A stretch of DNA of 7,395 nt from Betaproteobacteria bacterium (GTDB lineage Bacteria; Pseudomonadota; Gammaproteobacteria; Burkholderiales; Casimicrobiaceae): contig VBCL01000040.1 in the NCBI GenBank assembly GCA_005888865.1, forward strand, positions 1-7,395. The letters run 5' to 3'. The position numbers and the translations under genes are program-made. Positions 1 through 7,395 of this stretch are shown piece after piece. The notes under the pieces are model-generated. The model did no database searches, was not told the DNA's origin, and saw only the letters and a list, made by a program, of their open reading frames with translations. Each line of letters starts with the position of its first letter. The stretch's first letter is position 1.

Positions 1-105
1 ATCGTCGCGATGGATGCGGTGTCCGCCGGCGGCCGTTTCGCCGCGATCTTCTGGGTCAAGCCCAAGAAAGTCGCCAAGGCGGCGAAGCTGCTGCGCGCGC
101 GTTGA
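1..105 (+). CDS. C-terminal fragment of an unrecognised protein (5' end outside window)
   Basis: An open frame enters from the left edge in frame 1 and ends at a TGA at 103-105, giving the last 34 residues of a protein. The tail contains GRFAAIFWVKPKK followed by an alanine/lysine/arginine-rich amphipathic end (KAAKLLRAR). I do not recognise the family from so little sequence. It is called real because codon use resembles its neighbours, the frame is open from the edge, and the next gene on the same strand begins 37 bases later. No signal, membrane segment or metal-binding motif is visible in the fragment. Confidence 0.5.
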   Translation: MVAMDAVSAGGRFAAIFWVKPKKVAKAAKLLRAR

Positions 106-142
106 CCTTGCGGGGGACTTCCTCCGCGCCGGGCGGATCGCG

Positions 143-694
143 GTGATCGCGTCCGTTGCCTTGCGCCTCGCGGGCGAGCACGATACGCCGGCCCTCGAGG
201 ATCTCATTCCGTTGTCGGCGCGCGCGCTGCAGGCGGCGACGTACACCGCCGCACAGATCGAAGGTGCGCTGGGCACGGTGTTCGCGGTCGATCGTCAACT
301 GATCGCCGACGGCACCTACTTCGTCGCCGAGCGCCACGGCGCGATCGTCGGCTGCGGTGGCTGGAGCCGGCGCAAGACGCTCTTCGGCGGCGATCGAGGC
401 GATGTACCGCGCGACGATGCGCTGCTCGACCCGCAAATCGACGCTGCACGCATCAGGGCCTTCTTCGTGCATCCGGCGTGGGCGCGGCAGGGCATCGGCC
501 GGATGCTCATGAGCGCGTGCGAGCGCGCGGCGATCGCGGCAGGGTTCGGCAGACTCGAGCTCGTCGCCACCCTCGCCGGAGAGCCGTTGTACGCGGCATT
601 CGCATTTCGTGTACTGGAACGCTACGAGATCACTCTGGTGACCGGACAAGTGCTGCCCGCGGTGCGCATGGCGAAGACACTGGTTCGGGATTGA
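143..694 (+). CDS. GNAT-family N-acetyltransferase
   Basis: This 183-residue protein is a GCN5-related N-acetyltransferase, a family that moves the acetyl group of acetyl-CoA to an amine. The substrate cannot be read from the sequence. The acetyl-CoA pyrophosphate loop is clear: FFVHPAWARQGIGRML, with the R/Q-x-x-G-x-G/A signature as RQGIGR at residues 115-120. The later strand-helix with a tyrosine, EPLYAAFAF (Y150), sits where GNAT enzymes carry their general-acid tyrosine. The mid-protein segment GAIVGCGGWSRR is the usual beta4 strand. The frame stays open up to position 14, but residues encoded before 143 are arginine/serine-rich and overlap the previous gene, so the GTG at 143 is preferred; a weak GGCGGA lies about 6 bases upstream. 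The protein is cytoplasmic, with no signal peptide. The start is less certain than the family. Confidence 0.85.
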   Translation: MIASVALRLAGEHDTPALEDLIPLSARALQAATYTAAQIEGALGTVFAVDRQLIADGTYFVAERHGAIVGCGGWSRRKTLFGGDRGDVPRDDALLDPQIDAARIRAFFVHPAWARQGIGRMLMSACERAAIAAGFGRLELVATLAGEPLYAAFAFRVLERYEITLVTGQVLPAVRMAKTLVRD

Positions 695-727
695 CGCTCG
701 ATCGGGGCGCAACTACCCGGCGAGATG

Positions 728-734
728 AGAGGGA
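728..734 (+). promoter_or_regulatory. Ribosome-binding site of the flavin amine oxidase gene
   Basis: AGAGGG lies 8 bases before the ATG at 742. It decides the start of the oxidase: the frame is open much further upstream (to 478) across the acetyltransferase gene, but only the 742 ATG has a good Shine-Dalgarno sequence and is followed directly by a Tat signal peptide. Confidence 0.7.
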
Positions 735-741
735 AACCGCG

Positions 742-2280
742 ATGCGCGACTCGATGACGGGGGTCCTGGCGGGGCGCCGCGAATTCCTTCGCCGGCTGAG
801 CGCGCTCTCCGGCGCCGCCGCGTCGAGCTTCGCGCTGCGCGCGCTCGCGGAGACGCCAAACCCGTCCGCGCCATTGCACGTGATCATCGCCGGTGCCGGA
901 TTGGCCGGGCTGGTTGCCGCGTACGAGCTCGAGCGACGGGGTCATCGCGTCACCATCCTCGAGGCCGATTCGCGCCACATTGGTGGCCGCGCACGGACGC
1001 TTCGCTTCGATGGCGGCCTGCACGGCGAAGCCGGCGCGATGCGCATCCCGACCCGCCACGAGCTCACCCGCCGGTATATCGCCGAGTTCCACCTGCCGCT
1101 GCGCCCGTTCGTCTTCTCCAATCCGCAGGCGTATTACTTCGTGCGCGGTCAACGCCGTCGCGTCGCGGAGGTCAAGTCGCTCTACGGCCTGTTCGCGCTG
1201 CGCGAGGACGAACGCAACCAGACGCCCGATTCATTCTGGGACGCTGCTGTTGGCAAGGCGCTGCGCTCGCTCTCCGACGACGAGAAGGTCGACCTGTCTG
1301 CCGATACGCCCGCGACCAATCGCATACGCGCCTACGACCAGCAGTCGCTGCAGCAACTCTTCGAGGCGGCGGGGTTGTCCGACGAGGCGATCGAATTCCT
1401 GGCAACGACAAGCGCCTCGGAGACGCTCCTCGCATCGGCCGCGACCGAGACGCTGCGCGAGGAGCTGAAGGAAGTGTGGTCGCAGGGCTTCGACGAGCTG
1501 GTCAACGGCACCGATACGCTCGCCTCCGCTTTCGCCGCGCGGCTCAAGTCGAAACCGAAGCTCGGATGTTCCGTAGTTCGCTTGACGCAGGACACGTTGA
1601 CGCGCCGCACCGCCGCGATCTACCGCGAAGGCGGGGTCGAGCGGCGCGCCGAGGGCGATTTCCTGCTCTGCACGCTGCCCTGCCCCGTGCTCACGCGGAT
1701 CGGCGTCGAGCCGGAGCTCTCCGGTCCGAAATGGCGCGCGATCCGCGAGCTCAACTACGATTCGTCGACCAAGGTGTTGGCGATCGCCCGGCGGCGCTTC
1801 TGGGAGAGCGAGGACGGCATTTTCGGCGGCGGCACGTTCACCGACCTGCCGATCGCGACCGCGTACTACCCGTCGGACAATGCGTTGTTGAAGGACCCGC
1901 GCGTCTCCGCCGGCCCCGGCGTGCTGCTCGCCTCGTACTCGTGGGGGCAGGTGGCGCGACGGCTGGCGAGCCTCCCCCACGCCGAGCGCGCGGCCGCGGT
2001 GTTGCAGCATCTCTCGCGCGTGCATCCTCAGCTCAAGCGCGCGGGATTGATTCGCCATACCGCAAGCTGGAGCTGGGACAATCATCCATTGTCCGGCGGG
2101 GCGTTCGCATGGTTCATGCCCGGTCAGCATTCCGCGTTGCATCGGGATCTCGTCGCCCCCGAAGGTCGTATCTACTTTGCCGGCGAGCACGCTTCGCTCA
2201 CGCACACCTGGATGCAGGGCGCGCTGGAATCGGGTCTCCGCGCCGTTCGCGAGATGCTCGAGGCGGCGCAGCGCGGGTAA
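742..2280 (+). CDS. Tat-exported L-amino-acid oxidase-like flavin amine oxidase
   Basis: This 512-residue FAD enzyme belongs to the amine oxidase/L-amino-acid oxidase family, which converts an amino acid or amine to the imine with release of H2O2. Residues 1-36 form a twin-arginine signal (GRREFLRRL, Arg12-Arg13, then an Ala/Leu segment and an ALA-E cleavage site), implying export of the folded holoenzyme. FAD binding is shown by GAGLAGL (51-57), an acidic strand end (ILEA, Glu74), GGRART (81-86) and the C-terminal GRIYFAGEH (475-483). Resemblance to snake-venom-type L-amino-acid oxidases, recalled from memory, is specific: GAMRIP with Arg101 where that family binds the substrate carboxylate, FWESEDGIFGG (353 on), TDLP and AYYP (Tyr375/376). 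The GxDxL segment near 249-268 also fits. An oddity is THTW (487-490), where the family usually has HGW, so the substrate preference may differ. Length is normal. It sits 47 bases after the acetyltransferase gene on the same strand. The exact substrate is unknown. Confidence 0.88.
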   Translation: MRDSMTGVLAGRREFLRRLSALSGAAASSFALRALAETPNPSAPLHVIIAGAGLAGLVAAYELERRGHRVTILEADSRHIGGRARTLRFDGGLHGEAGAMRIPTRHELTRRYIAEFHLPLRPFVFSNPQAYYFVRGQRRRVAEVKSLYGLFALREDERNQTPDSFWDAAVGKALRSLSDDEKVDLSADTPATNRIRAYDQQSLQQLFEAAGLSDEAIEFLATTSASETLLASAATETLREELKEVWSQGFDELVNGTDTLASAFAARLKSKPKLGCSVVRLTQDTLTRRTAAIYREGGVERRAEGDFLLCTLPCPVLTRIGVEPELSGPKWRAIRELNYDSSTKVLAIARRRFWESEDGIFGGGTFTDLPIATAYYPSDNALLKDPRVSAGPGVLLASYSWGQVARRLASLPHAERAAAVLQHLSRVHPQLKRAGLIRHTASWSWDNHPLSGGAFAWFMPGQHSALHRDLVAPEGRIYFAGEHASLTHTWMQGALESGLRAVREMLEAAQRG

Positions 2281-2333
2281 CTAAGCGCCGGCCCGCGTGC
2301 CCGCTGGCGGTGATACGATGTCGCTCCATGCCC

Positions 2334-2340
2334 GAGGGAG
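2334..2340 (+). promoter_or_regulatory. Ribosome-binding site of the four-cysteine small protein
   Basis: GAGGGAG sits 6 bases before the ATG at 2347, a strong purine-rich match at ideal spacing. It supports the small downstream frame as a real gene. Confidence 0.7.
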
Positions 2341-2346
2341 AACCAC

Positions 2347-2550
2347 ATGACGCTCTGCCCGATCGCCCTTGCCGTCGGCTGCAAGAAGTGCCCCGCCTTC
2401 AAGATCTGCCCGCTGAAGACCGTCATCGGCGACTACCAACCCGAAAGCGAGGCGCCGTCGCCTGCGGGCGGGCAACCGGCCAGGCACCCGGGTAAGCATT
2501 CGGGCAAGCGCGCGGGCAAACGTTCGGGCAGGCCAAAACGCCGGAAGTAG
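2347..2550 (+). CDS. Small four-cysteine protein with Lys/Arg repeat tail, function unknown
   Basis: This 67-residue protein has two parts. Residues 1-30 carry four cysteines, each of the first and last two followed or preceded by conserved-looking prolines: C4-P, C12-K-K-C15-P and C21-P, spacing C-x7-C-x2-C-x5-C. Such a set could bind zinc or an iron-sulfur cluster; the sequence does not say which. Residues 49-67 are strongly basic and built from a four-residue repeat (GKHS, GKRA, GKRS, then GRPK and RRK), which suggests contact with nucleic acid. No signal peptide or membrane segment is seen. A strong ribosome-binding site precedes the start, and the gene ends 5 bases before yhbY, so the two are probably translated together. 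I do not recognise a named family. I am fairly sure it is a gene because of the site, the cysteine pattern and the context; its function is not known. Confidence 0.75.
   Translation: MTLCPIALAVGCKKCPAFKICPLKTVIGDYQPESEAPSPAGGQPARHPGKHSGKRAGKRSGRPKRRK
2489..2536 (+). repeat. Four tandem 12-bp units inside the four-cysteine gene
   Basis: Four consecutive 12-base units start CGGGTAAGCATT, CGGGCAAGCGCG, CGGGCAAACGTT and CGGGCAGGCCAA. Because 12 is a multiple of 3, the units encode repeated tetrapeptides (GK[H/R][S/A]) in the basic tail. The first three share CGGG-AA/AAG cores; the fourth is more diverged. This looks like in-frame repeat expansion able to change tail length without breaking the frame. 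Confidence 0.75.
2543..2547 (+). promoter_or_regulatory. Ribosome-binding site of yhbY overlapping the upstream gene's end
   Basis: GGAAG lies 8 bases before the yhbY ATG at 2556 and is embedded in the last codons of the four-cysteine gene, whose TAG follows at 2548-2550. Ribosomes ending the first gene would lie on this site, which supports translational coupling. Confidence 0.6.
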
Positions 2551-2555
2551 GCGTC

Positions 2556-3095
2556 ATGCTCGCCTTGACTCCCGCCGAGCGCCGAGACCTCCGCGCGAAG
2601 GCGCATCGGCTGCATCCGGTCGTGAGCGTGGGCCATCACGGCCTGACACCCGCCGTATTGCACGAGATCGACATCAACCTGCTCGCGCACGAGCTGATCA
2701 AGGTGCGTGTCTTCGAGGACGATCGCCACGCCCGCGAGACGTTGCTTGCGCGGATATGTGCCGAGCTCGACGCCGCGCCGGTTCAGCACATCGGCAAGCT
2801 TCTGGTCGTCTGGCGACCCGCGCCGCCTGGCGCCGAGGCGGCGGTCGCGCCACCGGTAGCAAATCGAGCCTCCGAGAAGCGCGGCGCTCGCCCACCGGCG
2901 CGCAGACGTCATCGGGAACCAGGCGTGCACAGGCCGTCCGCGCAGCCGATGGTCGCCGCGAAGACCACACCGCAGGTACGGCGGCCCCGCACTCCGCTGC
3001 CGCGAGCCCCCGCGCGGCCCCCGGCAGGCAAGACGCGCAGCACACAGCCGCGGGCACCCGCGACGGGCGGCCGGCGACGCCGGCGCGTTCCCTAG
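2556..3095 (+). CDS. yhbY: YhbY-like CRM-domain RNA-binding protein with long basic tail
   Basis: Residues 1 to about 90 form a CRM (CRS1/YhbY) domain: LTPAERRDLRAKAH, then HPVVSVGHHGLT with the GxxG loop as GHHG (26-29), the helix VLHEIDINLLAHELIKVRV, and the closing VQHIGKLLVVWRP. E. coli YhbY is about 97 residues and binds pre-50S ribosomal particles, so a ribosome-assembly role in the cytoplasm is inferred. Here the protein reaches 179 residues because the last ~90 are a low-complexity tail of arginine, proline and alanine ending in RRRRR, probably disordered and RNA-binding. The lysine or serine often found in the GxxG loop is histidine here. The gene starts 5 bases after the four-cysteine gene and ends 22 bases before mgs. 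The domain assignment is firm; whether the whole tail is translated depends on the absence of a sequencing error, and I see no sign of one. Confidence 0.88.
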   Translation: MLALTPAERRDLRAKAHRLHPVVSVGHHGLTPAVLHEIDINLLAHELIKVRVFEDDRHARETLLARICAELDAAPVQHIGKLLVVWRPAPPGAEAAVAPPVANRASEKRGARPPARRRHREPGVHRPSAQPMVAAKTTPQVRRPRTPLPRAPARPPAGKTRSTQPRAPATGGRRRRRVP

Positions 3096-3117
3096 CAGGC
3101 TAACTTATCGCGACCCG

Positions 3118-4017
3118 ATGCCGCTTGGATTACCCTCGCCGCGCATCGGGCTTGCTGCCAGTGAGCTCCATCGCACCGCGCCGGATGGCGCGCTGTTCCG
3201 GCTGCTGCTGCCGCTGGAGCGGATCGTTCGCGAGGAACTGCGTCCCGAAATTCTGGCGCTGGGACAGACCTACGATGCGCTCGCCGCCGGTGTGCTGGCC
3301 GGATATCCGCGCCTCATCCGCCTGCCGACACGGCGCGACGGCGGGTTGATCCATCTGGTCGCCGCCGTCGTCAGCGGCGATCCGGCACGGCGGCTCGACG
3401 CGATGATCTACCTGCTCGACCCCGACGATCCGACCTCGGTTTTTCCCGAAGGGCTCGCGCTCAAGCGCGAATGCGTGATCCACGAGACGGTGTTTGTTTC
3501 GACGCTCGCTCACGCGCGGGAATGGTTCGAGCTGGCGCGCGTGGAATGCGGCTTCGCCCCCGATCCGTTGCAGGATACGCAGTTCGACTTCGCCTCGCAG
3601 ACGATCGCGTTGATCGCCCACGACGCGTGCAAGGGCGAGATGGTCGATTTCGTTCGCGCGCGATTCACGTTCTTCGATCGTTTCCGCCGCCGCATCGCGA
3701 CCGGGACGACCGGCGGGCTGCTCAACGATCTGGCCGAGAACGCCTCACCGGCGCGCGCGCCGTGGGTCCAGTGCTTTCACTCGGGCCCCTTGGGCGGTGA
3801 TGCCGAGATCGCGCTGGAGGTCCTGGAGAATCGATGCCGGCGGGTGATCTTCCTCGAGGATCCGCAGGTCGCGCGCCAGCACGAAGCCGATATCCAGCTC
3901 CTCGAGCGCTCCGCACGGATTACCACCGAGCGCACGATGTGCGTCAGCGACCGGGCGAGCGCGGACGCGTGGGTCGGAAGCTGCGAGAAGCGCCGACGGG
4001 CTCGTATCCCGGGATAA
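3118..4017 (+). CDS. mgsA: Methylglyoxal synthase with duplicated MGS domain (N-terminal copy degenerate)
   Basis: Methylglyoxal synthase turns dihydroxyacetone phosphate into methylglyoxal and phosphate, a cytoplasmic bypass of lower glycolysis. In this 299-residue protein the C-terminal half (about 160-290) matches the E. coli enzyme (152 residues) at every catalytic position I can place: ALIAHDACK (His168, Asp169, Lys172 for E. coli His19, Asp20, Lys23), ATGTTG (195-199), HSGPLGGD (Ser222, catalytic Asp228 for Asp71), and EDPQVARQHEAD (Asp248, His255, Asp258 for Asp91, His98, Asp101). The N-terminal half (about 8-150) follows the same pattern, for example IGLAASELHR, RRDGGL and MIYLLDPDD, but Ser15, Glu16, Leu77 and Val108 replace the active-site residues. 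It therefore looks like an inactive copy, perhaps regulatory or structural. There are 7 extra residues before the GPLGGD loop. The start ATG lacks a good ribosome-binding site but fits the first strand; the gene lies 22 bases after yhbY. Confidence 0.85.
   Translation: MPLGLPSPRIGLAASELHRTAPDGALFRLLLPLERIVREELRPEILALGQTYDALAAGVLAGYPRLIRLPTRRDGGLIHLVAAVVSGDPARRLDAMIYLLDPDDPTSVFPEGLALKRECVIHETVFVSTLAHAREWFELARVECGFAPDPLQDTQFDFASQTIALIAHDACKGEMVDFVRARFTFFDRFRRRIATGTTGGLLNDLAENASPARAPWVQCFHSGPLGGDAEIALEVLENRCRRVIFLEDPQVARQHEADIQLLERSARITTERTMCVSDRASADAWVGSCEKRRRARIPG
4005..4016. other. Perfect 12-bp palindrome at the mgs/greA convergence
   Basis: TATCCCGGGATA is a perfect palindrome covering the last codons and stop of mgs, 11 bases before the greA stop on the other strand. 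It has no loop and no T-run on either side, so it is not a standard intrinsic terminator. It may be chance or a protein-binding site. Confidence 0.3.
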
Positions 4018-4026
4018 TCCCCGCAG

Positions 4027-4503
4027 TTAAACGTAACGCACCGCCAGGACCTCGTACTCGCGCACGCCCGAAGGCGCCTTGACCTCGGCGGTGTCGCCGA
4101 CATTCTTGCCGATCAAGGCGCGGGCGATCGGTGAGCTGACCGAGATCTTGGCCGCCTTGATGTCGGCCTCGTCGTCGCCGACGATCTGATAGCTGACCTG
4201 GTCGCCCGAGGTAAGATCCTCGAGGTCGACCGTGGCGCCGAACACAATGCGTCCCCCGGCGTCGAGCTCCGCCGGGTTGACCACGTGCGCGTCTGCGAGC
4301 TTGGACTCGATGTCGCGGATGCGTGCCTCGATGAAGCCCTGGCGCTCCTTGGCCGCGTGATATTCCGCGTTTTCCGAGATATCGCCGTGCAATCGCGCCT
4401 CGCCGATCGCGCGCACGATCGTCGGCCGCTCCACGGTTTTCAGCTGCTGCAGCTCGGCTTTAAGCCGCTGCGCGCCGGCGATGGTCATGGGATGTCTGCT
4501 CAT
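4027..4503 (-). CDS. greA: Transcription elongation factor GreA
   Basis: GreA enters the secondary channel of backtracked RNA polymerase and stimulates cleavage of the RNA 3' end. The 158 residues match the usual length. The N-terminal coiled coil runs from about 10 to 75 and carries the tip motif GDISENAEYHAAKE, with Asp41 and Glu44, the residues that hold the catalytic metal. The C-terminal FKBP-like domain follows (VDLEDLTSGDQVSYQIVG, then ISVSSPIARALIGKNVGD and the end VREYEVLAVRYV). The ATG at 4503 is chosen because it puts the acidic tip at the same numbers as in E. coli; an in-frame ATG five codons later is the alternative. The upstream purine stretch is weak (AGG about 12 bases before). 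It follows carB by 37 bases on the same strand, suggesting one transcript. It ends 9 bases from the convergent mgs stop. Nothing is odd in the protein. Confidence 0.96.
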   Translation of the reverse strand: MSRHPMTIAGAQRLKAELQQLKTVERPTIVRAIGEARLHGDISENAEYHAAKERQGFIEARIRDIESKLADAHVVNPAELDAGGRIVFGATVDLEDLTSGDQVSYQIVGDDEADIKAAKISVSSPIARALIGKNVGDTAEVKAPSGVREYEVLAVRYV

Positions 4504-4540
4504 CTGTGATGGACCTGCAAGAGCCTTGGAGAGAAGTCGT

Positions 4541-7395
<2,855 letters not shown>

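Noticed and set aside
56..712. A 218-codon minus-strand open frame opposite the acetyltransferase
   Set aside because: The plus strand carries the acetyl-CoA-binding motif and an ordinary GNAT layout; the antisense frame has none.
1231..2205. A 324-codon minus-strand open frame opposite the flavin amine oxidase
   Set aside because: The plus-strand frame has a complete set of oxidase motifs; the antisense frame is His/Arg/Ala-rich low complexity.
2311..2319. Possible extended -10 promoter (TGATACGAT) before the four-cysteine gene
   Set aside because: Only four of six -10 bases match and no -35 box lies at the right distance, so it is too weak to list as a feature.
1476..2495. A 339-codon plus-strand frame overlapping the oxidase and the four-cysteine gene
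   Set aside because: It is out of frame with both supported genes, is arginine-rich and has no recognisable domain.

Overview
The window is GC-rich and almost fully coding. The gene content (a carB-greA pair beside a CRM/YhbY-type RNA-binding gene) suggests a betaproteobacterium, probably Burkholderiales-like. That placement rests on remembered gene order and protein resemblance, not on a search.

Layout. The left part (1 to about 4017) reads on the plus strand: the tail of an unrecognised gene, a GNAT acetyltransferase, a Tat-exported L-amino-acid-oxidase-like flavoenzyme, a 67-residue four-cysteine protein with a lysine/arginine repeat tail, a YhbY-like protein with a long arginine/proline tail, and a methylglyoxal synthase in which the MGS fold appears twice. 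The right part (4027 to 7395) reads on the minus strand: greA, and upstream of it carB, whose N-terminal end lies beyond the window. The two blocks converge with only 9 bases between the mgs and greA stop codons. No stretch over 300 bases lacks a gene.

How the genes relate. carB and greA (37 bases apart) look like one transcription unit, joining pyrimidine/arginine precursor synthesis to a transcript-cleavage factor. The four-cysteine gene and yhbY are 5 bases apart with the yhbY ribosome-binding site inside the end of the upstream gene, so they are probably co-translated. The oxidase and acetyltransferase look like accessory metabolism and have no evident functional tie to the rest.

Most notable points: (1) the 299-residue methylglyoxal synthase has an intact C-terminal catalytic domain and an N-terminal copy that has lost the catalytic residues; (2) carB is frameshifted at a C5 run (7254-7258), most simply a one-base loss from a six-base homopolymer; (3) the four-cysteine protein is an unnamed family coupled to an RNA-binding gene. 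I see no phage, transposon, CRISPR, tRNA or rRNA. The region is mostly ordinary chromosome; the tandem MGS protein is the best candidate for something undescribed.
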